This document shows, piece by piece, positions 32,919-41,616 of a stretch of DNA of 64,000 nt. The position numbers and the translations under genes were made by a program. This stretch comes from Pseudofrankia inefficax (GTDB lineage Bacteria > Actinomycetota > Actinomycetes > Frankiales > Frankiaceae). The notes beneath the pieces were generated by a model, which was not told where the DNA came from, ran no database searches, and saw only the letters and a program-made list of their open reading frames with translations. How positions within the stretch are numbered: the first letter of the stretch is position 1; each line of letters begins with the position of its first letter. The stretch spans positions 7,068,001-7,132,000 of the forward strand of contig NC_014666.1 in NCBI RefSeq assembly GCF_000166135.1. The letters are read 5' to 3'.

Positions 32919-34310
32919 TCAGGCGCTGACTGTTGCCTCGAGGTCGTGCACGAGGCCTTCGGCGACCTTCTTGGCGTCACCGAAGATCATGAGGGTCTTG
33001 TCCTGGTAGTAGAGCTCGTTCTCGACGCCGGCGAATCCGGCCTTCATGCCGCGTTTGACGACCATGACGGTGCGGGCGGACTCGACGTCGAGGATCGGCA
33101 TGCCGTAGATGGGGCTGTCCTTGTTCGTGCGGGCGGCGGGGTTGGTCACGTCGTTCGCCCCGACGACCAGCGCGATGTCGGTCTGGGCGAAATCCGCGTT
33201 GATCTCGTCCATGTCGAGGATCTGGTCGTAGGGGACGTCCGCCTCGGCGAGCAGCACGTTCATGTGGCCGGGCATCCGGCCCGCGACCGGGTGGATGGCG
33301 AAGCGGACCTCGGCGCCGTTGCGGGTCAGCGCGTCGGCGAGCTCCCGGATCCGGTGCTGCGCCTGGGCGACGGCGAGGCCGTAGCCGGGGACGATGATGA
33401 CCGAGCGGGCCGTCTCCAGCAGCATCGCCGCCTCCTCGGTGGTGGCGCTGCGGACCGGCCGTTCCTCGATGACACCGCCGGCGGCCGCCGAGGTGTCCGC
33501 CTGGCCGAACGCGCCGAAGAGCACGTTCGTGAAGGAGCGGTTCATCGCCCGGCACATGATGATCGACAGCAGCAGGCCGGCCGAGCCGTCGAGGGCACCG
33601 GCGATGATGAGCGCCTTGTTGTCCAGGGCGAATCCCATCGCGACCGACGAGAGGCCCGCGTAGGAGTTCAGCAGCGAGATGACGGTCGGCATGTCAGCGC
33701 CGCCGATCGGGACGATCAGCATGACGCCGAACGCCGCCGCGAGCACCGCGACCACCGGGAACAGGAAGGTCTTCGACGGGTCGGTGATGAGCCAGACGCC
33801 CGCCGCGACGGCCAGTGCCAGCGTCCCGAGGTTCACGACGTTCTGCCCGCGGTAGACCTGCGGTCGGCCGGGCAGGATCTCGTGCAGTTTGCCGAAAGCC
33901 ATGAGGCTGCCGGTGAAGGTCAGGAAGCCGAGCAGCACCTCCAGCGTGATCGCGGTCATCGTGAACGCGCCGATCTCGGGCTGGTGGTTGTAGTACTCGG
34001 CGGTACCGACCAGGCCGGCCGCCAGCGCGCCGAACGCGTGGGAGAGCGCGATCCGCTGCGGCATCGCCGTCATCGGGACGAAGACCGCCATGAGCGCGCC
34101 GATCGTGGACCCGACGACGAACGCCAGGATGATCCACTTGAAGTCGACGATCTCCTTGTGCAGCAGCGTGCCGACGACCGCCAGCAGCATGCCGGCCTCG
34201 GCGGCGCGCAGGCCGCGCCGGGCTGTCTTCGGCTGGGTGATCCCCTTCAGGCCGACGATGAACAGCCCTCCGGCCGCGACGTAGCACAGCGGGATGATGT
34301 AGTCGTTCAT
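32919..34310 (-). CDS. pntB: NAD(P)(+) transhydrogenase subunit beta
   Basis: A 463-residue membrane subunit of proton-translocating transhydrogenase, which drives hydride transfer from NADH to NADP+ using the proton gradient. The N-terminal 260 residues contain about eight to nine helices; the C-terminal NADP(H)-binding domain III has VPGYGLAVAQAQ, GRMPGHMNVLLAEA, GANDVTNPAA and GFAGVENELYY, all diagnostic. Its ATG overlaps the stop of the middle subunit (ATGA). Last gene of the three-gene pnt operon, followed by a terminator. Confidence 0.97.
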   Translation of the reverse strand: MNDYIIPLCYVAAGGLFIVGLKGITQPKTARRGLRAAEAGMLLAVVGTLLHKEIVDFKWIILAFVVGSTIGALMAVFVPMTAMPQRIALSHAFGALAAGLVGTAEYYNHQPEIGAFTMTAITLEVLLGFLTFTGSLMAFGKLHEILPGRPQVYRGQNVVNLGTLALAVAAGVWLITDPSKTFLFPVVAVLAAAFGVMLIVPIGGADMPTVISLLNSYAGLSSVAMGFALDNKALIIAGALDGSAGLLLSIIMCRAMNRSFTNVLFGAFGQADTSAAAGGVIEERPVRSATTEEAAMLLETARSVIIVPGYGLAVAQAQHRIRELADALTRNGAEVRFAIHPVAGRMPGHMNVLLAEADVPYDQILDMDEINADFAQTDIALVVGANDVTNPAARTNKDSPIYGMPILDVESARTVMVVKRGMKAGFAGVENELYYQDKTLMIFGDAKKVAEGLVHDLEATVSA

Positions 34311-34699
34311 CGGCCGACCTCCGGCGTCGCGGCGGAAGCCGTCGAGGTACGCGTAACCCTGGAGCGCAGCCAGTCCCAGGCGCTCGGGCCAGCGGCGGGC
34401 GCGTCCTTGGGCGCCGCCCCACGCGGGCGGAACATCTTCAGCATCCGGTCAGTGATCAGGAAGCCACCGACGACGTTGATCGTCGACGCGGTGACGGCGA
34501 TCGTGCCGAGCAGCGTCGACACGACGCCCTTGTCGGAGCCGGCGATCACCAGCGAGCCGACCAGGGAGATGCCGGCGACCGCGTTGGTCAGCGACATCAA
34601 CGGGGTGTGGAACAGCGGCGGGACCCGCCGGATCACCTCGAAGCCGACGAAGCTCGCCAGCAGGAAAACGTAGAGACCGCTCTCGATCGCGGTGGACAT
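34307..34699 (-). CDS. pntAB: NAD(P) transhydrogenase subunit alpha part 2 (PntAB)
   Basis: A 130-residue membrane protein with three to four helices (SGLYVFLLASFVGFEVIRRV, PLMSLTNAVAGISLVGSL, TASTINVVGGFLITDRML), the small alpha-2 subunit of split transhydrogenases. The C-terminal 30 residues are a Pro/Ala/Ser-rich tail. It sits between pntAA (3 bp gap) and pntB (ATGA overlap) and completes proton channel domain II. Confidence 0.96.
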   Translation of the reverse strand: MSTAIESGLYVFLLASFVGFEVIRRVPPLFHTPLMSLTNAVAGISLVGSLVIAGSDKGVVSTLLGTIAVTASTINVVGGFLITDRMLKMFRPRGAAPKDAPAAGPSAWDWLRSRVTRTSTASAATPEVGR

Positions 34700-34702
34700 G
34701 GC

Positions 34703-35977
34703 TCAGCTCCCAGCCGTGGTCGGGACGTCGGTTGCCTGGCCCGCCGCGGGCCCTGCCGGCTCGGCCGGCGTGGCCGCCTCGGATGGCGTGGCTGGCCCAG
34801 CCGGCGTGGCTGGCGGCGCGGGTGAGACGGCGGCGAGGCCGAGACGTTCACGCACCCGGGGAGCAACGACCTCGCCGTCATGGGTGACGAGCGTGTCGGC
34901 GATGATCGGGTCGTCGAGGTCGAGGCGGACCGCGCCGTCGACGATCAGCAGCTTCAGGAAGTTCGTGAGGTTCTTCGCGTACAGCCGGCTGGCGTGCGCG
35001 GGAACCGTCGCGGGCAGGTTGGTCGGCGCGAGCAGCGTCACGCCGTCGACGTCGACCTCGGTGTCCGGCTCGGACAGCTCGCAGTTGCCGCCCTGCGCGG
35101 CGGCCAGGTCGACGACGACCGAGCCCGGGGCCATCGCGTGGACCATCTCGGCGGTGACCAGGATCGGCGCCCGCACGCCCTGTACCTGCGCGGTTGTGAT
35201 CACGATGTCGCTGGCGGCGACCACCTTGCCGAGCGCCTCGCGCTGGCGGCGGTAGAAGTCCTCGCCCAGGGCGGCGGCGTAGCCGCCCGTGGTCTCGGCG
35301 TCCGCGGCGTCCAGCCCGAGGTCCACGAAGGTCGCACCGACGCTCTCGGCCTGTTCCCGGGCGGCCGGGCGGACGTCGTACGCGGAGACGACCGCGCCGA
35401 GCCGCTTGCAGGTCGCGATCGCCTGCAGCCCGGCGACGCCGGCGCCGATCACCAGTGCCCGCGCGGGCGGCAGCGTGCCGGCGGCCGTCGTCAGCATCGG
35501 GAAGATCTTGTTCAGTCTGCTGGCGGCCAGCAGCGCGGCCTTGTAGCCAGCCAGCGTGGCCTGTGAGCTCAGCACATCCATGGCCTGCGCCCGGGTGATC
35601 CGTGGCAGCAGATCGAGCGCGAAGCTCGTGATCCCGGCGGTCGCGAGCGCCGCCGCGGCCGCGGGAGCGCCCAGCGGGTCGGCGAGGCCGACGGTCACCT
35701 GCCCCGGCCGCAGCCAGGCGAGCAGCGCGTCCGCGAGGGTCGGGTCCGACCCCGGCGCGCGAACGAAGAGCACGACCTCGGCGCCGAGGACGTCCGTGGC
35801 CGAGGCGATCACGGCGCCGCGCTCGGCGTAGGCGGCGTCCGGGAAACCGGCCGCCACGCCGGCGCCCGTCTCGACGAGCACCTCGTGGCCGGCCTTGCGC
35901 AGCCCGTCGACCTCCTGCGGGATCAACGCGACCCGGCGTTCCCCCGCGGCGGTCTCGTGTACGACACCAATTCTCAT
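34703..35977 (-). CDS. pntAA: NAD(P) transhydrogenase subunit alpha part 1 (PntAA)
   Basis: A 424-residue soluble NAD(H)-binding subunit (domain I). It starts MRIGVVHETAAGERRVALIP, a typical alanine dehydrogenase/PNT N-terminus, with the dinucleotide fold VIGAGVAGLQAI near residue 170. The last 40 residues are a Pro-Ala-Thr-Glu low-complexity tail not needed for the fold. AAGGAG is upstream of the ATG at somewhat long spacing. First gene of the pntAA-pntAB-pntB operon. Confidence 0.96.
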   Translation of the reverse strand: MRIGVVHETAAGERRVALIPQEVDGLRKAGHEVLVETGAGVAAGFPDAAYAERGAVIASATDVLGAEVVLFVRAPGSDPTLADALLAWLRPGQVTVGLADPLGAPAAAAALATAGITSFALDLLPRITRAQAMDVLSSQATLAGYKAALLAASRLNKIFPMLTTAAGTLPPARALVIGAGVAGLQAIATCKRLGAVVSAYDVRPAAREQAESVGATFVDLGLDAADAETTGGYAAALGEDFYRRQREALGKVVAASDIVITTAQVQGVRAPILVTAEMVHAMAPGSVVVDLAAAQGGNCELSEPDTEVDVDGVTLLAPTNLPATVPAHASRLYAKNLTNFLKLLIVDGAVRLDLDDPIIADTLVTHDGEVVAPRVRERLGLAAVSPAPPATPAGPATPSEAATPAEPAGPAAGQATDVPTTAGS

Positions 35978-36211
35978 CGGGCGAGGTGCTCCTTCCGTAC
36001 ACGCGGGGCCGAACCGAGAAGTCCGCCGCCGCCACCGAGCCGGCCGGAGCTTCGCCGAACCTGCCTGGTCATTCCGCGCGCGGCTACGCCGAGGCGGGTG
36101 AAGTCGTGATCGATGGGCGCTGGGCCGGCGCCTGGCGCCGGTGGTGGTGCCGCTGGTCGTGGGTACACGGTGACCTCTCAGGGCTGGTGGAACGCGGGAA
36201 ACGCAGGTCGT

Positions 36212-36238
36212 CCCGCCGGCGGTGTTCCGGCGGGCCTT
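36212..36238 (+). terminator. Orphan terminator-like hairpin
   Basis: CCCGCCGG and CCGGCGGG (8 bp, perfect) around CGGTGTT, followed by CCTTTG. No annotated plus-strand gene ends here, so a small RNA divergent from pntAA could terminate at it, or it may be incidental. Confidence 0.35.
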
Positions 36239-36327
36239 TGACGCAGAGCAAACGAATGTGAATTGCGCTCGGGACTCAGGACGCGGGTGCGAATGAGTCG
36301 GCTGGGGGAAGTGAGAAGAGCGGGCAG

Positions 36328-36391
36328 GTCGTCTGGGCAGGCGGGCTGTCTGGTCAGGCGCTGGTCTGGTCAGGAGTCGTCTGGGCAGGCG
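36328..36391. repeat. Direct repeats upstream of pnt
   Basis: GTCGTCTGGGCAGGCG occurs at 36328-36343 and 36376-36391; between them TCTGGTCAGG also occurs twice. Remnant minisatellite. Confidence 0.65.
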
Positions 36392-36803
36392 CGTGCTCGA
36401 ATCGCCGGCGGCCGCGGGCCGAGTTCATCCCGCTCGCCGACACCAATGCGGTGGAATATTTGGTACCGATACGGCGGTTCCCGGTCAATCACTTGTGTCT
36501 GCGTCAGCAATGTGGTCCGCCAGGGCGGCCCGTCCGGCGCCGCGGGCACCGGCACGCGCGGGCACGCACCCGCCAGTCAGGGCGGCCCGCTACCTGCGGG
36601 AACCTGGGGCGTGCGGCGCGGCAATCTGTTGTTCACAACGCCCCCGCAGGTTGGGAACGTCACAACAAGGAGCATCCGCGCTCACCGAGCGGAACGTGAC
36701 CCGGCTACACTCGATCCGGCGCCGAAAGACTGGCTACCCGTAGCCCGGCCGACACCCAGCCGGCTTTCGGAAAACGATTTCCAGATTTCATACAGTATTC
36801 AAT

Positions 36804-36818
36804 CCGAAACGGCGATCA
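36804..36818. repeat. Solo half of the dispersed palindrome at a stop codon
   Basis: CCGAAACGGCGATCA equals the right end of repeat copy 1. Read on the minus strand its TGATC end supplies the TGA stop codon (36816-36818) of the TetR gene. Confidence 0.6.
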
Positions 36819-37445
36819 AGAAGCGGTGGCCGCGACGGTCGGGGCGGGAACACCGAGCAGGGTGTGCATCGCGCGCAGCGCCCAGGTGTCGGCCTCGGTG
36901 TCGCCATGGAGCTGCCGCGCGGGATTGATACCGGCGGCGAGCGACTCCAGGCTGAACACCAGCGCGTCCGGGTTCAGGTCCGCGGCGAGGTCTCCCGCGG
37001 CGATGGCCCTCTTGATCTCGCCGGCGAGGGTGCGCCGCCACCGGTCCGTGACGGCGGCCAGCGCGTCATGGACCGAGCCGGGCCGACCGTCCCACTCGTA
37101 GCTGGTCGCCGCGATGAAGCAGCCGCCGACGAACTCGGGCGCGGCGGCATGGGCTGTCCAGGAGGCGCAGACGCCGAGCAGCCGCTCGAGGCCCGGTCGC
37201 AGATGGTGAACCGGCTCCCAGACCCGTACCCGGAACCGCTCGGCGGCGTAGTCGAGCGCGGCGAGCTGGAGCTGCTCCTTGGTGCCGAAGTGACCGATCA
37301 CGCCCGACTTGCTCATCTGCAGGTCAGCGGCCAGCCGGCCGATCGTCACGCCATCCAGGCCCTCGACGGACGCGACGTCCGCGGCACGGCGCAGGATCGC
37401 CGCGCGGGTCTCCAGCGCGTCGGCGGCAGAGCGGCGGCCGGTCAC
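36816..37445 (-). CDS. TetR/AcrR family regulator, divergent from MFS exporter
   Basis: A 209-residue regulator. The helix-turn-helix VTIGRLAADLQMSKSGVIGH followed by FGTKEQL is at about residues 29-58; the C-terminal domain (CASWTAHAAAPEFVGGCFI) matches TetR_C_6-like members near drug exporters. GTG start at 37443-37445. It is divergent from the MFS gene with a 66 bp gap filled by a clear inverted repeat, so it probably represses itself and the exporter. Its stop codon is part of a half-copy of the dispersed palindrome. Confidence 0.92.
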   Translation of the reverse strand: MTGRRSAADALETRAAILRRAADVASVEGLDGVTIGRLAADLQMSKSGVIGHFGTKEQLQLAALDYAAERFRVRVWEPVHHLRPGLERLLGVCASWTAHAAAPEFVGGCFIAATSYEWDGRPGSVHDALAAVTDRWRRTLAGEIKRAIAAGDLAADLNPDALVFSLESLAAGINPARQLHGDTEADTWALRAMHTLLGVPAPTVAATAS

Positions 37446-37459
37446 GCAGCGAGCATACC

Positions 37460-37496
37460 GACCGATCGTTCGCTCTTGAAGTACGAACGTTCGGTC
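37460..37496. promoter_or_regulatory. TetR operator in the TetR/MFS divergent promoter
   Basis: GACCGATCGTTCG (37460-37472) and CGAACGTTCGGTC (37484-37496) are inverted with one mismatch, spaced by 11 bp. The position between both start codons supports dual repression by the adjacent TetR. Confidence 0.65.
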
Positions 37497-37511
37497 GCTA
37501 AGTTGCGGTCC

Positions 37512-39068
37512 ATGAGCTCGCCGACCCCCTCCACGCCGCCCGCCGCGACGTCGTCGCCGCGGCCGGCCCCGCCGGACTCGCCGGCCCCGCCAGCTCGGCA
37601 GGCACCCCCGACGGCCCGGCCGCGGGCACGGACGTCGCTGCTGATCGCCTGCGGCGGCTCGTTCCTCGCCTTCCTGGACGCGACGATCACCAACCTGGCC
37701 GTCCCCAGCCTCAGCAGCCATTTCCACGTCGGCGTGACCTCGGTGTCCTGGGTCGTCACGCTGTACGGGGTTCCGTTCGCGGCACTGCTCGCGCCCGCCG
37801 GGCGGCTGGCCGACCTGTTCGGCCGCCGCCGGCTGTTCGTGGCTGGCGCGGTGCTGTTCACGCTGGCCTCGCTGCTCGCGGCCGTGGCGCCGACGCTCTC
37901 GGTGCTACTGGTGGCCCGCGCCGTCCAGGGCGTCGGCGCGGCACTCCTGATCCCGGCGTCGTTCGCGATCGTGCTCGCCGACACGGCGCCGGAGCGGCGG
38001 GCCGCCGCCATCGGGCTGTGGAGCGCGTCGGCCGGGCTCGCGGCAGTGGCCGGCCCGGCCCTGGGTGGCGTGCTCGTCGACGTGGTCGGTTGGCGGGCCC
38101 TGTTCTGTGTGAACCTGCCGATCGGGCTGTGGCTGCTCGAACGCGCCGCCCGGCTGCCGGCCGCGCCACCGGCAGCCGCCGGTCAGGCCGGCGAGCGCCG
38201 CGTTCCGGATCCGGTCGCGACCGTCCTGTTGGCCGCCGGCATCGGGGCCGTCGTGCTCGGGCTGACCGAGGCCGAGCGCTGGGGCTGGGCGAGCCCGGCC
38301 ACCCTCGGCTGCCTGCTCGGCGGCGCGCTCGCCGTCGCCGCCGCGACGGGCCGGTCGGCGCGCCAGCCGGCTCCGGCCATCGAGGTCGACCTGTGGCGCA
38401 GCCCGGTCTACGCGGCAGCCAACGTCATCTCGGCGCTGTTCGGCGCGGCGCTGTACGCGTCGCTGCTGCTCGGCGTGCTGGTCCTGGTGAACGTCTGGCA
38501 CTACTCGGTGCTGACGGCGGGCTTCGCGATGACGCCGGCGGCCGGCTGGGCCGCACTGGTCGGCATCGGCGTCAACCGGTCGCGACGGCAGCCGCCCCCG
38601 TGGGCGCTGGTCGTCGGCGGCGGCTCGGCCATCGCGCTCACCGCGGGCGCGCTCGCGCTGTGGCTGCCGGCGGGCGCGCATTTCGCGACCGTCTGGCTGC
38701 CGGCCGGGTTCGGCCTCGGCGCCGGGATCGGCGCGGCCAGCGTAGGAGTGTCCAGCGCGGCCGCGCTCGCCGTCGAACCTCGCCGGTTCGCAGCGGCGGT
38801 CGGCCTGAACGTCGCCGCCCGTCAGGTCGGCGGCTCGCTCGGCGTCGCCGCGACGGCGCTGCTGCTGGACCGGCCGGCGGGCGGTCTCGCCCCGTTCCGG
38901 GACGTCTACTGGCTGATGGCCGCGCTGTGCGCCGCCGTGGCCGTCGTGGGCCTGCGGCTGCGCGGCCCCCGGCCCGGTTCGGCCAGCCCCGGCCGGATCC
39001 CGCCCGCGCCGCGCGTGGCCGTCGATGAAACCGCCGCCGCCCCGGCCACCCCTGGGGCCGCTGTATGA
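37512..39068 (+). CDS. MFS transporter, DHA2-type drug exporter
   Basis: A 518-residue permease. A 45-residue Pro-rich N-terminus precedes the helices. Visible motifs: FLDATITNLAVPSL (helix 1 of EmrB/QacA relatives), GRLADLFGRRRLF (motif A), RAVQGVGAALLIPAS (motif B area) and WSASAGLAAVAGPALGGVLV (motif C of antiporters). About 13-14 helices are expected. It exports drugs or metabolites using the proton gradient. No ribosome site is obvious, so the message may be leaderless. The stop overlaps the start of the SGNH hydrolase (ATGA). Confidence 0.93.
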   Translation: MSSPTPSTPPAATSSPRPAPPDSPAPPARQAPPTARPRARTSLLIACGGSFLAFLDATITNLAVPSLSSHFHVGVTSVSWVVTLYGVPFAALLAPAGRLADLFGRRRLFVAGAVLFTLASLLAAVAPTLSVLLVARAVQGVGAALLIPASFAIVLADTAPERRAAAIGLWSASAGLAAVAGPALGGVLVDVVGWRALFCVNLPIGLWLLERAARLPAAPPAAAGQAGERRVPDPVATVLLAAGIGAVVLGLTEAERWGWASPATLGCLLGGALAVAAATGRSARQPAPAIEVDLWRSPVYAAANVISALFGAALYASLLLGVLVLVNVWHYSVLTAGFAMTPAAGWAALVGIGVNRSRRQPPPWALVVGGGSAIALTAGALALWLPAGAHFATVWLPAGFGLGAGIGAASVGVSSAAALAVEPRRFAAAVGLNVAARQVGGSLGVAATALLLDRPAGGLAPFRDVYWLMAALCAAVAVVGLRLRGPRPGSASPGRIPPAPRVAVDETAAAPATPGAAV

Positions 39069-39769
39069 CCGTCCTCGACGACACCCTGGAACGCGCGGAT
39101 CCCGACTGCCTCTCCCCCGCGGCCGAGGCACGGCTGTTGCGCGGCGCGCCGTGGCGGCGGCTGGCCGTGCTGGGCGACAGCGTCGCCGCGGGCGTGCGCG
39201 AGCCGCGGCCCGGCTACCGGGACCAGTGCTTCGCCGACCGGGTGGCCGCCGCGCTGGAACGGCCCGGCTTCCGGTACCGCAACCTGGGCGCCCCCTGGGC
39301 CAGCCTGCGGGACGTGCGCGACGGCCAGCTGCCGGCGGCGCTGAGCTTCCGGCCCGACCTCGTGCTGCTGGTCGCCGGCGGGAACGACGCGCTGCGGCCC
39401 GACTACACCCCCGACCGGGCCTGGCAGGGACTGCTGGAGATCGCCGGGCCGCTCGCGGATCACGGGGTCCTGGTGGTGACCGTCGGCATGTTCGACCTGG
39501 CCCGGTCCGGGGTCGCGTCGCCGCGTTTCGCGGCCACGATGACCGACCGGTTCGACGAGCTCGACCGGATCACCGCGGCCGTGGCGGCTCAGGTCGGCGG
39601 GCTGCATGTCGACACCCACCACCATCCGCGGACGTCCGATCCGGAGATCTTCGCCAGTGACCGGGTGCACGCGAACGCCGCCGGTCACGCGATCGCCTCG
39701 GCCGCGGTCGTGCGCCGGCTCGCGGGCCATCCGCGTCTGGACGCCCGATCCGGGGATCCGGGTGGGTAG
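39065..39769 (+). CDS. SGNH/GDSL hydrolase family protein
   Basis: A 234-residue esterase-like protein. Block I GDSV has Ser39, block III GGND has Asn107, and block V DRVHAN has the catalytic Asp-x-x-His pair, so the triad is complete. No signal peptide is seen, so it is cytoplasmic. Its ATG overlaps the MFS stop, indicating coupled translation; it may hydrolyse an ester in the compound exported by the MFS protein (inference). Confidence 0.92.
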   Translation: MTVLDDTLERADPDCLSPAAEARLLRGAPWRRLAVLGDSVAAGVREPRPGYRDQCFADRVAAALERPGFRYRNLGAPWASLRDVRDGQLPAALSFRPDLVLLVAGGNDALRPDYTPDRAWQGLLEIAGPLADHGVLVVTVGMFDLARSGVASPRFAATMTDRFDELDRITAAVAAQVGGLHVDTHHHPRTSDPEIFASDRVHANAAGHAIASAAVVRRLAGHPRLDARSGDPGG

Positions 39770-39957
39770 GGGCAGGGCAAGCTAGAGGTCAGGCTGGTGG
39801 GTCGCGGAAGCGGCCGCCGGGCACGGCGGCGGGCGTGGCGTTGGTCGCGAGATGTGGTTACCGTCCGGTAGAGCCGCTCGACGCGGCCGGCGCGCCCGTC
39901 GCTTCTGCCCGGAGGCGCACCCGTCGCCCCACCCGGGCCGGCCTGTCTGGAGGAGCA

Positions 39958-41568
39958 ATGACCGCCACGACGCCAGCGAGCACCGCCTCGGCGCAGGGCG
40001 ACGAGAGGACGCTCGCCGCCACCGGGCCGGCACGCCGGCTCGACCCGGTACTGCTCAAGCAACTGGTCGACGGCATCACCGCCACCGGCGAGGCGGTCGA
40101 CGTGCCGGCCCCGTTCACCGGCGAGCCGCTGGTCTCGCTGCCGCAGGCGACCACCGGCGACGTGGCCGCGGCCTACGCCGCGGCGCGGACCGCGCAGCCG
40201 ATCTGGGCCGCGACTCCGGTCCGGGACCGGGCCGCCGTGCTGATCCGGCTGCACGACCTGGTGCTGAGCCGGCAGGACGAGGTGCTCGACATCCTGCAGT
40301 GGGAGACCGGCAAGGCCCGTGCGCACGCCTTCGAGGAGGTGCTGGAGACCGCGGTCTGTGCCCTGTACTTCGGCCGGCGCGCGCCCCGGCTGCTCGCGCC
40401 GAAGCGTCGAGCCGGTGCGTTCCCGGTCCTTACCCGGGCCATCGAGGCGAGACGCCCCAAGGGCGTCGTCTGCGTGATCACGCCGTGGAACTACCCGCTC
40501 GCGCTGTCGGACGACGTGCTGCCCGCGCTGGTGGCGGGCAACGCGGTCGTCCAGAAGCCGGACACGCAGACGGCGCTCTCGGCGCTGTGGCTGCGCTCGC
40601 TCGCGATCGAGGCCGGCCTGCCGCCGAGTGTCTGGCAGATCGTGGTGGGCAGCCGCGACGTCGTCGGCGACCCGCTCATCGACTGCGCGGACTTCGTCGC
40701 GTTCACCGGCTCCACCGCCGCCGGCCGGGCGATCGCCGCGCGGGCCGGGGCACGGCTGGTCGGCTGCTCGTTGGAGCTCGGCGGGAAGAACCCCATGGTC
40801 GTGCTCGCCGACGCGGACGTCACGAAGGCGGCGAAGGGCGCTATCCGGGCCTGCTTCAGCAACGCCGGTCAGCTGTGCGTCTCGATCGAGCGGATCTACG
40901 TGGACCGGCCGGTCCACGACGCGTTCGTCAAAGCCTTCGTCACCGAGGTCGAGGGCCTGCGGCTCGGCGCCGCGCTCGACTACACCGCGGACGTCGGCTC
41001 ACTGACCTACCGGCGCCAGCTCGACGCGGTGCGCGCGCACCTGGACGACGCCGTCAGCAAGGGCGCGACCGTCCTCGTCGGCGGGAAGGCTCGGCCGGAC
41101 CTCGGCCCGCTGTTCCACGAGCCGACCGTGGTCACCGACGTGACCCCGGGCATGGCGCTCTACCGGGACGAGACGTTCGGGCCCGTCGTCGCGGTCTATC
41201 CGGTGGACGGTGACGAAGCGGCCGTCGCCGCGGCCAACGACACCGAGTACGGCCTGAACGCCAGCGTCTGGAGCCGCGACGTCGGGCGGGCCCGCGCGGT
41301 CGCGGCCCGGATCGAGGCGGGCACCGTCAACGTCAACGAGGGGTACGCGGCGACCTACGGCTCGCAGGGCGCGCCCATGGGCGGGATGAAGTCATCCGGT
41401 CTCGGCCGCCGGCACGGCGCGGACGGCCTGCTCAAGCTCACCGAGCCGCAGACCGTCGCCAGCCAGCGTCTGCTCGGCTTCGACCCGCCGAGCTACCTGA
41501 GCCAGGAACGCTATGCCACGGTGCTCACCCACACCCTGGGCGTGCTGAAGCGGCTGCACGTGCGCTGA
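39958..41568 (+). CDS. gabD2: Succinate-semialdehyde dehydrogenase (NADP+)
   Basis: A 536-residue aldehyde dehydrogenase close to the actinobacterial GabD2 type. Catalytic Cys307 is in FSNAGQLC, Glu273 in LELGGKNP and the oxyanion Asn178 in TPWNYP; ETFGPVVAVYPV and the cofactor loop GSTAAGR are intact. ATG with GGAGGAG upstream. It would convert succinate semialdehyde to succinate in the GABA shunt or in aromatic catabolism. Alone in its transcription unit, converging with an alpha/beta hydrolase. The exact substrate is inferred from family similarity. Confidence 0.9.
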   Translation: MTATTPASTASAQGDERTLAATGPARRLDPVLLKQLVDGITATGEAVDVPAPFTGEPLVSLPQATTGDVAAAYAAARTAQPIWAATPVRDRAAVLIRLHDLVLSRQDEVLDILQWETGKARAHAFEEVLETAVCALYFGRRAPRLLAPKRRAGAFPVLTRAIEARRPKGVVCVITPWNYPLALSDDVLPALVAGNAVVQKPDTQTALSALWLRSLAIEAGLPPSVWQIVVGSRDVVGDPLIDCADFVAFTGSTAAGRAIAARAGARLVGCSLELGGKNPMVVLADADVTKAAKGAIRACFSNAGQLCVSIERIYVDRPVHDAFVKAFVTEVEGLRLGAALDYTADVGSLTYRRQLDAVRAHLDDAVSKGATVLVGGKARPDLGPLFHEPTVVTDVTPGMALYRDETFGPVVAVYPVDGDEAAVAAANDTEYGLNASVWSRDVGRARAVAARIEAGTVNVNEGYAATYGSQGAPMGGMKSSGLGRRHGADGLLKLTEPQTVASQRLLGFDPPSYLSQERYATVLTHTLGVLKRLHVR

Positions 41569-41602
41569 CCGCCGAGGCCTCCCGGATCGGCGCGCCGCCC
41601 CT

Positions 41603-41616
41603 GAAACGGCGATCAT
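41603..41616. repeat. Solo half of the dispersed palindrome at a stop codon
   Basis: GAAACGGCGATCAT equals the right end of the repeat. On the minus strand the element ends in TGATC and provides the TGA stop (41613-41615) of the alpha/beta hydrolase. Confidence 0.55.

Larger units (their letters stand above)
35978..36815. other. 838 bp intergenic region upstream of pntAA
   Basis: No supported gene. It contains an orphan terminator-like hairpin (36212-36238), direct repeats (36328-36391) and an AT-rich patch near 36780-36800 (TTCATACAGTATTCAATCC). Confidence 0.5.

Noticed and set aside
36630-36665. Rex-like redox operator (GTTGTTCACAAC) upstream of pntAA
   Set aside because: The spacing does not match the TTGTGA-N6-TCACAA consensus, and it is about 650 bp from the pntAA start.
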